Counted from the first letter of the stretch, positions 1 through 6,244 are shown. The stretch: 8,089 nucleotides of DNA from Carnobacterium_A sp049673005 (GCF_049673005.1 NZ_JBATXB010000012.1:1-8089), one strand, 5' to 3'. Notes: generated from the letters alone by a model not told the origin. Made by a program: numbers and translations.

Positions 1-3
1 AAG

Positions 4-43
4 AACTATTTTCGCTAATTCAATTGGCTGGAAATAGTTTTTT
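4..43 (+). terminator. Rho-independent terminator of an upstream gene
   Basis: The arms AACTATTT (4-11) and AAATAGTT (32-39) form a perfect 8-bp stem that can extend inward by weaker pairs. The T-run at 38-43 follows directly. The gene it serves lies before the window. The orientation of the T-run indicates a + strand transcript. Confidence 0.65.
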
Positions 44-75
44 CCTGTTAATTTAGTAACTCAAGACCTTTTCGT

Positions 76-103
76 TTGCTTACTAAAAGAAAGTTGCTAT
101 ACT
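76..103 (+). promoter_or_regulatory. Promoter of the nitroreductase gene
   Basis: An extended -10 element TGC-TATACT (TG at 95-96, hexamer 98-103) lies 36 bases before the start codon. A weak -35, TTGCTT (76-81), sits 16 bp upstream. The extended -10 probably compensates for it. No CopY-type copper box (TACAnnTGTA) is seen, so the copper induction known for lactococcal CinD is not supported here. Confidence 0.55.
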
Positions 104-139
104 TGATAAGTAAGCTACTTTAAAGGAGGAATGATTTAC

Positions 140-742
140 ATGGAAAATAAGTACATCGATTTGTTAAAAGAACGCCGTTCAATCTATGCTTTAGGAAGAA
201 ACGTGTCTCTATCAAACGAAAACATTATGGAATTAGTGAAAAAGGCTATTAAAGAAAGCCCGACAGCATTTAACTCACAAACATCCCGTGCCGTTGTATT
301 ATTTGGAGAATCTCATGAAAAATTATGGAGTCTAACAGAGACCGCCTTAAAATCAGCTATTCCTGAAGGACAGGATTTTACTCCAACGATTAAAAAATTA
401 GATTCATTTCGTTCAGGTTATGGCACAATCCTATTCTTTGAAGAAATGAGTATTGTAAAACATTTACAAGAACAATTCGCACTTTACGCAGATAACTTTC
501 CAGTATGGTCAGAACAATCATCTGGAATAGCCCAACATTCAGTATGGACTGCCCTAGCGCTTGAATCTATTGGTGCTAGCTTACAACACTATAATCCATT
601 AATTGATGATGCGGTTCATTCTGAATGGAACTTACCTTCTGAGTGGAAATTACGTGCACAAATGCCCTTCGGTTCAATTGAAGCACCTGCTCCAGCAAAA
701 GAGTACATGGACGACGATGAACGCGTTCTTTCATTTAACTAA
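140..742 (+). CDS. Nitroreductase family protein (Frm2/CinD-like, FMN-dependent)
   Basis: This is a 200-residue cytoplasmic flavoenzyme of the nitroreductase fold, expected to bind FMN and to reduce nitro compounds or quinones with NAD(P)H. The N-terminal RRSIYAL (12-18) and PTAFNSQTSR (41-50) are characteristic of the Frm2/CinD subgroup and fall where flavin phosphate and ring contacts are made. The segment around 128-153 and the QMPFG turn (174-178) match the C-terminal part of the fold. The length is typical (about 200). The start at 140 is chosen because GGAGG (125-129) is ten bases from it. The in-frame ATG at 131 is one base from GGAGG and too close to be used. The gene is monocistronic, flanked by its own promoter and terminator. 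The physiological substrate is unknown. Lactococcal CinD acts in copper and oxidative stress, but that role is only an analogy. Confidence 0.88.
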   Translation: MENKYIDLLKERRSIYALGRNVSLSNENIMELVKKAIKESPTAFNSQTSRAVVLFGESHEKLWSLTETALKSAIPEGQDFTPTIKKLDSFRSGYGTILFFEEMSIVKHLQEQFALYADNFPVWSEQSSGIAQHSVWTALALESIGASLQHYNPLIDDAVHSEWNLPSEWKLRAQMPFGSIEAPAPAKEYMDDDERVLSFN

Positions 743-751
743 TCTCACCAT

Positions 752-801
752 AAAGAGGGCATTACTAGATTGGATTAATCTAGTAATGCCCTCTTTTATT
801 T
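752..801 (+). terminator. Rho-independent terminator after the nitroreductase gene
   Basis: A perfect 19-bp stem joins 752-770 and 778-796 around a 7-base loop, followed by T-rich sequence (TTTTATTTTT). It begins nine bases after the nitroreductase stop. On the - strand the same hairpin ends the SSB-like operon but is followed only by TTTATGG, so it is a weaker terminator in that direction. Confidence 0.9.
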
Positions 802-811
802 TTGTATTGCT

Positions 812-868
812 TTAATTTTCATCTTTCCAGCGGTCGATATACTGTGGTACGTTAATTTTATATCTTCA
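812..868 (-). pseudogene. Possible broken C-terminal tail of the SSB-like gene
   Basis: Directly after the stop of the SSB-like CDS, a second in-frame stop (TGA, 868-866) is followed in the same frame by a stretch reading INVPQYIDRWKDEN and then TAA (814-812). This looks protein-like, and its stop is only about 15 bases from the shared terminator hairpin, where a gene end would be expected. Losing a T in the T5 run at 875-871 and gaining an A in the A-run at 859-856 would fuse it to the upstream CDS through NEDIK. It is therefore read as a tail lost through homopolymer indels. Chance resemblance to coding sequence cannot be excluded. Confidence 0.35.
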
Positions 869-1180
869 TTAAAAATATTCTTTATCTTGAGATAATGCAT
901 ACCCTCTAGAGTCAAATAATTGTCCAAAATAATTAGGATAAGAATGCGTCGTATAGCCATAAACCATCAATTGCATTTGATCATTAAAAACAGCCTCTAT
1001 TGTTACTTCCATTCCCTTTTCAACATCGTATTTAAATTTATGAGTTTTAGAACCGGTAACCAAACAATCAAATAGCCGATCACCTAAAGTAAGATTGAAC
1101 CGACAAACTACATTTAGAGTTGCACTATTTTTAATCTCTATTTCAGAAATGATTTTCCCGGTTACGATGGCTGAGTTCAT
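869..1180 (-). CDS. Small SSB-like OB-fold protein, SOS-operon member
   Basis: This 103-residue protein resembles the OB-fold half of bacterial single-stranded DNA-binding proteins. It opens with a short strand (NSAIVTGKI, 2-10) and continues with a RFNLTLGDRLFDCLVTGSKT core (27-46) like the SSB 'F.L...R..DF..C...' pattern. The segment DVEKGMEVTIEA (52-63) corresponds to the 'KKG..V.V.G' turn and strand. It lacks the long Gly/Gln-rich linker and the acidic DDDIPF tip of housekeeping SSB, so it is not the replication SSB. The start has a strong RBS, AGGAGGG, seven bases upstream. It lies 29 bp downstream of the 95-residue gene, with no terminator between, and so should be transcribed from the LexA-controlled promoter. 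The present stop may be secondary, since a coding-like tail follows it. The SSB assignment rests on pattern resemblance and is moderate. A DNA repair or damage-tolerance role is inferred from the SOS box. Confidence 0.65.
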   Translation of the reverse strand: MNSAIVTGKIISEIEIKNSATLNVVCRFNLTLGDRLFDCLVTGSKTHKFKYDVEKGMEVTIEAVFNDQMQLMVYGYTTHSYPNYFGQLFDSRGYALSQDKEYF

Positions 1181-1209
1181 TCTAATCCCTCCTATTAGAT
1201 TCTATTTCC

Positions 1210-1497
1210 TCATTTTTTTAGTGAGTGCTTCTTTATCTCTACTTCTTCTACGAAAACAATTACGGGGTGACAACCAAATGGAACGCCATCTAACCTATAC
1301 CTTCCAGTAGTTCTCATATTAATATCAAAAAATTCAGCCGCATAGTTAAAATAAAAATTTTTATTTTGTGTGGGGTCTATATAATGGATGATCTCTTTAC
1401 TTAAATCATTTACTTCATCAGATTTTGTAAAGGTTCGTTCATCTACTAAAATATACTTAAAATCATACTTTTCTACCCGTACTGTTTTATTTTCCAT
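1210..1497 (-). CDS. Uncharacterised 95-residue protein, first gene of SOS-regulated operon
   Basis: I do not recognise this family. The protein is small and soluble, with no signal peptide or membrane segment. It has charged, lysine-rich ends and an aromatic middle (NFYFNYAAEFFD), followed by RTTGRYRLDGVPFG and a beta-like stretch HPVIVFVEEVEI. The pattern suggests a compact alpha/beta fold. The start is set at the ATG at 1497-1495 (MENKTV) because GAGGTG lies six bases upstream. The longer reading from GTG at 1506 would overlap that ribosome binding site and leave only a few bases of leader after the predicted transcription start. It is the promoter-proximal gene of a two-gene unit with the SSB-like protein and is controlled by the LexA box immediately upstream. 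A DNA-damage function is inferred only from this regulation and partnership. Confidence 0.7.
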   Translation of the reverse strand: MENKTVRVEKYDFKYILVDERTFTKSDEVNDLSKEIIHYIDPTQNKNFYFNYAAEFFDINMRTTGRYRLDGVPFGCHPVIVFVEEVEIKKHSLKK

Positions 1498-1515
1498 CTC
1501 ACTCACCTCATCTTC

Positions 1516-1544
1516 ATTATACGAACACGTGTTCGATAAGTAAA
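1516..1544 (-). promoter_or_regulatory. SOS promoter of the small-protein/SSB-like operon
   Basis: On the - strand a perfect -10 TATAAT (1521-1516) is preceded by exactly 17 bp and a -35 TTTACT (1544-1539, four of six consensus). The predicted start of transcription near 1509-1511 leaves a leader of about 12-15 bases containing GAGGTG. The LexA palindrome fills most of the spacer, so repressor and RNA polymerase cannot both bind. Confidence 0.8.
1522..1535. promoter_or_regulatory. LexA (DinR) operator, SOS box
   Basis: CGAACACGTGTTCG is a perfect 14-bp palindrome and an exact match to the Gram-positive SOS box core CGAAC-N4-GTTCG known from Bacillus DinR/LexA. It abuts the -10 element and lies within the -35/-10 spacer, the classic position for repression. 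Relief after DNA damage would come from RecA-stimulated LexA self-cleavage. Confidence 0.88.
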
Positions 1545-1545
1545 G

Positions 1546-1587
1546 AAAAAAATTATCCGCTACTGCAAATTTACAGTACGGACAATT
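1546..1587 (-). terminator. Rho-independent terminator of the pucR-like gene
   Basis: Arms 1574-1587 and 1551-1565 pair with one bulged base (AATTGTCCGTACTG with CAGTAGCGGATAATT, - strand sense) around an 8-base loop. A run of seven T (1552-1546 on the - strand) follows. It lies 36 bases after the regulator's stop and ends one base before the -35 of the SOS promoter, which insulates that operon from read-through. Confidence 0.8.
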
Positions 1588-1622
1588 TCAATATTTATTT
1601 TTATCTATCTAATCGAGTTGCC

Positions 1623-3266
1623 TTATTTTTCATTCAAACTCTCTTCTTCTGTTAATTCTAAAGCTAATCTAAGTCTCAAAGATAGATTAGGATCATTAAT
1701 TGGCGTTTCAAAAATCTCTTCACATTTTGCAATTCGGTATTTAACCGTGTTTCGATGAATGAATAATAGTTTTGCAGTGAGCGTAATGTCGCATTGCGAC
1801 TCCAAAAATGTTTTTAATGTTTTTCTTAATTCTTTATCCATATCACTAATAGGAAAGGCTAGTTTTTTTAACGTTGTTGTACAAAAATGGTCAACTTGTT
1901 CTAAAGGAGTATTCTCAATTAGTTGCTTAAACCCTTTAGTCTGATAATAATGAACAAATTCAAGAGAAGTAGTCTGCGCAATTGTTTTATACGTTTCTAA
2001 AGCTTCTTTATAGGAAAAATGAATAGAGGTTACTTCATTTACATTATTTCCAATTGAGAAGTGAAGCGTAATTGGCAAACGTTCTTTTAATTGATGATGG
2101 ATCAAAGATAGTTTGTTTTTTAATTTTGGTTCAGTTTTTTGCAAGAGTACTCCATAATAGTGTGTATCTTTAACTGGAAATAATAAGGCATTACCGAAAT
2201 GATGAGAAAGTTGTCTTTCCAACCATTCATAGGTTAAATGGTACCTTTCTGCTTCAAGATTGTTGTCTATTATCGATTCTTCGTTTTCGAAATGAACGAG
2301 AATAATGGTATAAGTAGAAGAACGAACTAAGCCATAATCTTTTCCATAATCTAACCAGTTAGTTGCTGGTTTCTTATTTTGAGAGGTTTTTTTCATTAAT
2401 TGAGAGAAAAATCCTTCTCTTAGTTTTAATTTACTTTCAGTTACTTTTAGATTTTTATATAGAGTGTGTAAAAGAACTGTATTCGCTTGTTCAATAGCAA
2501 ATTGTGAAAAAGGATACGGAATTTGATCGGCTTTAAAAATGACTAGTAAGTAGGGAAAGTAAGCATTCATTTTAATTGGAAATACTGTAACAAGCAACTT
2601 GTTGTCGTTGTCTATTTCAAAAAGAAATGAGGCTTCTTTATCCGTGTGTTGTCTATTTTTTAAGTAAGGTATCAATTGGTGCTGATGGTAATTCGCAAAA
2701 CTAAGATCTTGTTGGAAATGCTTTGACTCTGCAATAATTTCCGTAAAGGGATTAACTAACATAACCGGACGTTTTAAAACAGTCCCTAAGTGGCTGACTA
2801 AGGTTCTTAAATCAGCACCTTTGATCATTAAATTAGAAAACTTTTTTTGAATATCTAACGCATAATATAGTTTGTCTGTTTGTTGATCCCATACATAAGA
2901 AAGCAGTTGGTGAGATAGTGTTCCTAATGTAACGGTACTTGGAATTTGGAGCAAAGGAAAATTCAGCTTATCTGCAAAGGCTATGACTTCAGCATCTAGT
3001 TCACTAATAAATCTTCCTAATTTAATTCCTAGACCGGCTACTGGTAATTCATTAAGCGAGTGAATAAAATCGCATAACATTTTAGGGTTGTTTTGAAATG
3101 CCATTGCCGTTGTTAGTAAAAAAGTATTTTTAGGCAGATATAAAGCTACATCTGGTGTTTCAGTAATTTCAATTGTTTCTACTTCCCTAGATAAATCAGC
3201 CTGCTTATTTATAACATGAATGTTGGAAAATCTTGGTAGATCCAATATCTCTTTAAGCGTCGTCAT
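1623..3266 (-). CDS. pucR: PucR family transcriptional regulator
   Basis: This 547-residue cytoplasmic DNA-binding regulator resembles Bacillus PucR, the regulator of purine degradation. An N-terminal PucR ligand-sensing domain spans about 5-125 (starting TTLKEILDLPRF). A middle region around 290-440 corresponds to the GGDEF-like/CdaR domain usual in this family. The C-terminus carries the PucR-type helix-turn-helix, about 484-533, with the signature HRNTVKYRI (504-512) after DITLTAKLLFI. Length and domain order are those of an intact family member. The start ATG at 3266 is supported by GGAGGG seven bases upstream. It is divergent from the PucG-like aminotransferase, with 175 bp between them, so local control of that gene, and of itself, is likely. 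The inducer is not evident. The symbol reflects family and context; other PucR/CdaR-type roles are possible. Confidence 0.85.
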   Translation of the reverse strand: MTTLKEILDLPRFSNIHVINKQADLSREVETIEITETPDVALYLPKNTFLLTTAMAFQNNPKMLCDFIHSLNELPVAGLGIKLGRFISELDAEVIAFADKLNFPLLQIPSTVTLGTLSHQLLSYVWDQQTDKLYYALDIQKKFSNLMIKGADLRTLVSHLGTVLKRPVMLVNPFTEIIAESKHFQQDLSFANYHQHQLIPYLKNRQHTDKEASFLFEIDNDNKLLVTVFPIKMNAYFPYLLVIFKADQIPYPFSQFAIEQANTVLLHTLYKNLKVTESKLKLREGFFSQLMKKTSQNKKPATNWLDYGKDYGLVRSSTYTIILVHFENEESIIDNNLEAERYHLTYEWLERQLSHHFGNALLFPVKDTHYYGVLLQKTEPKLKNKLSLIHHQLKERLPITLHFSIGNNVNEVTSIHFSYKEALETYKTIAQTTSLEFVHYYQTKGFKQLIENTPLEQVDHFCTTTLKKLAFPISDMDKELRKTLKTFLESQCDITLTAKLLFIHRNTVKYRIAKCEEIFETPINDPNLSLRLRLALELTEEESLNEK

Positions 3267-3291
3267 CTGGTTCCCTCCATAGTTAGATAGG

Positions 3292-3307
3292 ATGAATGTT
3301 TATTCAT
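3292..3307. repeat. Short inverted repeat in the pucR leader
   Basis: ATGAAT-GTTT-ATTCAT is a perfect 6-bp inverted repeat with a 4-base loop, about 25 bp before the regulator's start codon and downstream of its predicted promoter. It has no T-run and so is not a terminator. It could be an operator or a small leader hairpin. Nothing in the sequence identifies a binding protein. Confidence 0.35.
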
Positions 3308-3366
3308 GATACTTTTTAGATGATTTGTACTAAAAACAATCCTGCCTTTAGTTGATTTAAATAATG

Positions 3367-3395
3367 CTAGTGGTGCTTAATTTACTATACACTAG
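3367..3395. promoter_or_regulatory. Dyad over the overlapping pucR/pucG promoters (candidate operator)
   Basis: CTAGTG (3367-3372) and CACTAG (3390-3395) form an inverted repeat whose centres are 23 bp apart. The repeat brackets the - strand -10 of pucR (3389-3384) and the probable + strand -10 of pucG (TATACA, 3386-3391). The pucG promoter lacks a good -35, which fits an activator-dependent promoter. A degenerate match to the Bacillus PucR box lies just upstream, around 3347-3359 (TTTAGTTGATTTA). PucR binding here is inference. Confidence 0.4.
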
Positions 3396-3411
3396 TAGGT
3401 AAAGAATTCAA
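3384..3411 (-). promoter_or_regulatory. Promoter of the pucR-like gene
   Basis: On the - strand, -35 TTGAAT (3411-3406) and -10 TATAGT (3389-3384) are separated by 16 bp. The predicted transcript has an untranslated leader of about 110 bases before the ATG at 3266. The -10 overlaps the candidate pucG -10 on the other strand, so the two promoters probably compete for polymerase. Confidence 0.5.
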
Positions 3412-3441
3412 CTCATAAAAAATTGAAAGAAGGTTTTAATC

Positions 3442-4647
3442 ATGAAAGAAATTTCTATTCCAAAACGTATTATAATGACGCCTGGGCCTGTTGAAGTTGA
3501 CCCTCGTGTTCTAAGAGCTATGAGCATGCCTATTTTAGGGCAATATGACCCTGTATTCCGAGGTCTTATGGGAGAAGTAAGCGACTTGTTAAAAATTCCG
3601 TTTGAAACAACTAATGCTTACACTTTTGCAATTGATGGTTCTTCACGTTCTGGACTTGAAGCTGCTATGCTTGGACTGATTGAAGAGGGAGACCGTGTAT
3701 TAATTCCAGCATTTGGTCGTTTTGCTTATTTATGGGCAGAGTTAGCTGAGCGCGTTGGGGCGGACAGTAGATTAATTGAAAAAGATTGGGGAGAAACATT
3801 CGAACCAGAGGAAGTCATCGCTGCTATTAAAGAATACAAACCTAAGGTGCTAGCAATGGTACACGGAGAAACTTCTACTGGACAGATGCAAGAACTAAAA
3901 ACGATTGGTCGTTACTGTCAGGAAAATGGCGTTCTTTTTATCGTCGATGCTGTCGCCACCTTTGGGAGTACATCGGTTAAAGTTGATGAATGGGGAATTG
4001 ATATCGCTGTGGGTGGGACCCAAAAAGGATTAAGTGTTCCAGCAGGTATGTCACTTATTACCTATAATGAGCGTGTTGAAAAAATCTTAACTTCTCGTTA
4101 CCAAAAAGAATTAGGACTAGATCCTAAAGTTCGTAATAAGCGATTTATTAAAAGCAATTACTTAGATTTAAGTCAATTGCAACGCTACTGGAGTAATGAG
4201 GGCATCAATCATCATACAGAAGCAACGTCAATGATTTATGCTTTATACGAAGGATTGCGTTTGGTGAAAGAAGAAGGTTTGATGAATCGATACGAGCGTC
4301 ACGCGTTAAATGAAAAAGCTATGATTACTGGTTTAAAAGCGATGGGGTTAACTATTTTCGGAAATCCTAAATCAAAATTACCTACAGTTACTTGTGTAAA
4401 CGTGCCTGAAGGGGTTGATGAAGCTGCTTTACGTTCAACTTTATTGGAAAACTTTGGTGTTGAGATAGCTAGTTCATTTGGTCCTCTAGTTGGTAAAGCA
4501 TGGCGTATTGGAAATATGGGGTATAGCAGTCGCAAAGAAAATGTTTTATTAACACTAGCTGCATTAGAAGCGTCGCTACTTATAAATGGGGCAAAAATCA
4601 ACAAAGGTGAAGGTATCCTTGCTGCAATGAGTATCTATAGTAAATAA
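3442..4647 (+). CDS. pucG: PucG-like (S)-ureidoglycine/alanine-glyoxylate aminotransferase
   Basis: This 401-residue PLP-dependent fold-type I aminotransferase closely matches Bacillus PucG as I recall it. Shared features are TPGPVEVDPRVLRAMS near the N-terminus, HGETSTG (141-147), IVDAVAT (167-173, Asp169 for the pyridine nitrogen), GGTQKGLSVP (191-200, with Lys195 forming the Schiff base), NHHTEAT (256-262) and WRIGNMGYSSRKENVL near the end. PucG transfers the amino group of ureidoglycine to glyoxylate, giving oxalurate and glycine in allantoin breakdown. Gln34 and Asn256 lie at positions thought to set that substrate preference, which favours this over a plain alanine-glyoxylate or serine-glyoxylate enzyme. 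The RBS AGAAGG is eight to nine bases before the ATG. The gene is monocistronic, ends in a terminator and is divergent from a PucR-type regulator. No other allantoin gene is in the window, so the true substrate is uncertain. Confidence 0.85.
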   Translation: MKEISIPKRIIMTPGPVEVDPRVLRAMSMPILGQYDPVFRGLMGEVSDLLKIPFETTNAYTFAIDGSSRSGLEAAMLGLIEEGDRVLIPAFGRFAYLWAELAERVGADSRLIEKDWGETFEPEEVIAAIKEYKPKVLAMVHGETSTGQMQELKTIGRYCQENGVLFIVDAVATFGSTSVKVDEWGIDIAVGGTQKGLSVPAGMSLITYNERVEKILTSRYQKELGLDPKVRNKRFIKSNYLDLSQLQRYWSNEGINHHTEATSMIYALYEGLRLVKEEGLMNRYERHALNEKAMITGLKAMGLTIFGNPKSKLPTVTCVNVPEGVDEAALRSTLLENFGVEIASSFGPLVGKAWRIGNMGYSSRKENVLLTLAALEASLLINGAKINKGEGILAAMSIYSK

Positions 4648-4658
4648 AAGAGCAAACC

Positions 4659-4695
4659 AAAAAGACATGCGAAAAATCGCACGTCTTTTTTTCTT
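4659..4695 (+). terminator. Bidirectional terminator between pucG and the sirtuin gene
   Basis: The stem AAAAAGAC / GTCTTTTT continues, after one A-C mismatch, as TGCGA / TCGCA with an AAAA loop (arms 4659-4672 and 4677-4690). A long T-run follows on the + strand. On the - strand it is followed by TTTTTGGTTT. It lies between convergent genes, just past both stops, and probably serves both. Confidence 0.85.
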
Positions 4696-4698
4696 TCT

Positions 4699-5433
4699 TT
4701 AAATAGATAATTGTTTGAACGTTTCACCAACAGCCTCTTTAATTACTAGATCTACCGGGAAATCAATTTTCAAAGGCGTTTTATTAATAACGATAACTCG
4801 TTTCCCTTTAAAATAGTGAATTAGATTTTTAGCCGGGTGAACGGTTAGAGAAGTACCTGCAATAATGAGTAAGTCAGAGCTAGCAATAAGTTCTTTTGCT
4901 CTCTGCAAGACTTCAGGCTTAATATTCTCGCCAAATAAAACAACGTCCGCTCTTATAATGCCATTATCAATTGGACAACGTGGAATATTTTGCTCATCTT
5001 TTTGAATTTCTTTAGGTTTGTATTCACGACCGCATTCCATGCAGTGAAAATGACGGTTATTGCCATGCAATTCGACAACTAGTTTACTTCCTGCAACTTG
5101 ATGCAATCGGTCAACATTTTGAGTGATGATCCGAACATCTTTTGGTTTATTTTCTAGTTGTGCTAAATAAAGATGAGCGGCATTCGGTTCAGGTTTTATC
5201 CGTTTCTTATCTTTACTCGATTGATTAAAAAATTTTTCGGGTGAATTCACTAAGTAACGTTTACTCATCACTCTTCTAGGATCTAATTTTTGTTTTTCTA
5301 ATTCAGTGTAGGCGCCAGTATCAGAACGGTAATCAGGGAGTCCACTTTCAGTAGACACTCCCGCTCCCCCAAAAAAAGTAATATGGTTTGCTTCATTAAT
5401 ATACTTTTGCAACAATTCTATCGGATCAGTCAT
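4699..5433 (-). CDS. Sir2 family NAD-dependent protein deacylase (sirtuin)
   Basis: This 244-residue cytoplasmic sirtuin removes acyl groups from lysines, consuming NAD+ and releasing nicotinamide and O-acyl-ADP-ribose. The motifs are complete in order: GAGVSTESGLPDYRS (23-37) for NAD binding, TQNVDRLHQ (104-112), the catalytic His in ELHG (His123), LFGE (166-169) and GTSL (193-196). The small zinc-binding module has CMEC (Cys131, Cys134) and Cys153, but the expected fourth cysteine of CPxC is Asp156 (CPID), so the site is non-standard. The length is normal for bacterial sirtuins. AGGGGAAGAG precedes the ATG. It is 58 bp downstream of the sortase gene on the same strand with no terminator between, so co-transcription is likely. 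Targets are unknown; CobB-like control of acetyl-CoA synthetase is the usual role in relatives. Confidence 0.9.
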   Translation of the reverse strand: MTDPIELLQKYINEANHITFFGGAGVSTESGLPDYRSDTGAYTELEKQKLDPRRVMSKRYLVNSPEKFFNQSSKDKKRIKPEPNAAHLYLAQLENKPKDVRIITQNVDRLHQVAGSKLVVELHGNNRHFHCMECGREYKPKEIQKDEQNIPRCPIDNGIIRADVVLFGENIKPEVLQRAKELIASSDLLIIAGTSLTVHPAKNLIHYFKGKRVIVINKTPLKIDFPVDLVIKEAVGETFKQLSI

Positions 5434-5491
5434 TTCTCTTCCCCTATCTTAATTTGTACAACTAGTCTATCCGCCAAATATCACTACTATC

Positions 5492-6244
5492 TTACTCTGT
5501 TATCTCAACGGCATGAATAAAAAGTCTACCATCATTCACATCATAATTACAAGTAACTAAGGTCAAGATCGTATCTTCTTCAGAGACTGGAGTATCTAAT
5601 GAAAAAATTGATTCATTTTTTAGCGTATCAACAAATTCAGTGAACTCTCCATCTTCAAAAGACACATCAACAAAATCAGCGTTTGCATCAGAAGGATGTA
5701 CAGAGAAAATTTTATATGTTCTTTTTGTGAAGGAATCAGTAAAAATAAATTCAGAGTTTGCTGTTAAAAAATCTTCAGAAAGATAACGGTCTAAATCTTT
5801 AAACATTTGTCCGTACTTAGCGTAATGACCATATAGAATCGTATGCTTATCTAATCCCATACCTGCATTCCGATAATCCATAAATATTGCACCTAAAACA
5901 TCTTCTTCTTTATAAAAATTATGCTTTAAATAAAAATCATTGTCTTTTCCACGAACAACTGGATAGTCAACTTCAGTATCCTCAATAGTTAACCATCCAA
6001 CATAATCTGAATTAAGATCGTAGTATTCTGCTGCTGCATTTTTCTCGAAAATTCTTTCTTCTTCAACAATCTTTTCAACGGGCTTTATTTCTTCTTTAAC
6101 TTCTTTATCTTTAAGTGTTGTTTGCACTAGTGTACTTTCTGGAGTCTTAACGTCTTTGCGTTGAGCTGATACAATGGTGTAATAGTAGGCGGATTGTATC
6201 AATAATATGCTAGATAAAATCGCTATCCAGTATTTTTTTTTCAC
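5492..6244 (-). CDS. Class B sortase
   Basis: This 250-residue membrane-anchored cysteine transpeptidase attaches surface proteins to the cell wall. A short basic N-terminus (MKKKYW) and one hydrophobic segment (about 7-26) form the signal anchor. A lysine/glutamate-rich linker (about 29-68) is followed by the catalytic domain (about 72-248). The class B features are YVGWLTIEDT (81-90), YPVVRGKDNDFYLKHNF (94-110), LYGHYAKYGQMFKDL (137-151, catalytic His140), TLVTCNYD (228-235, catalytic Cys232) and DGRLFIH (238-244, catalytic Arg240). The start is a GTG at 6244 with a perfect AGGAGG seven bases upstream. The gene is divergent from a fasciclin-domain protein with a sorting-like C-terminus, its probable substrate, and precedes the sirtuin gene. 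SrtB-type enzymes often serve one or a few dedicated substrates; housekeeping LPxTG sorting is expected to be done elsewhere. Confidence 0.9.
   Translation of the reverse strand: MKKKYWIAILSSILLIQSAYYYTIVSAQRKDVKTPESTLVQTTLKDKEVKEEIKPVEKIVEEERIFEKNAAAEYYDLNSDYVGWLTIEDTEVDYPVVRGKDNDFYLKHNFYKEEDVLGAIFMDYRNAGMGLDKHTILYGHYAKYGQMFKDLDRYLSEDFLTANSEFIFTDSFTKRTYKIFSVHPSDANADFVDVSFEDGEFTEFVDTLKNESIFSLDTPVSEEDTILTLVTCNYDVNDGRLFIHAVEITE

Noticed and set aside
131..139. ATG at 131 as nitroreductase start
   Set aside because: It is one base from GGAGG. The ATG at 140 has normal spacing and gives the family-typical N-terminus.
603..1310. Open frames on the + strand at 603-815 and 1095-1310
   Set aside because: Both overlap well-supported genes in other frames, lack a ribosome binding site and give low-complexity translations without family resemblance. 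They are shadows.
1498..1506. GTG start at 1506 for the first SOS gene
   Set aside because: The GTG overlaps the best Shine-Dalgarno sequence and would have almost no leader after the predicted transcription start. The ATG at 1497 has correct spacing.
1759..1944. 61-codon + strand frame inside the pucR-like gene
   Set aside because: It is antisense to the conserved helix-turn-helix coding region, has no ribosome binding site and has no recognisable product.
4299..4604. 101-codon - strand frame inside the aminotransferase gene
   Set aside because: It is antisense to conserved PucG residues and has no Shine-Dalgarno sequence or promoter; a by-product of codon usage.
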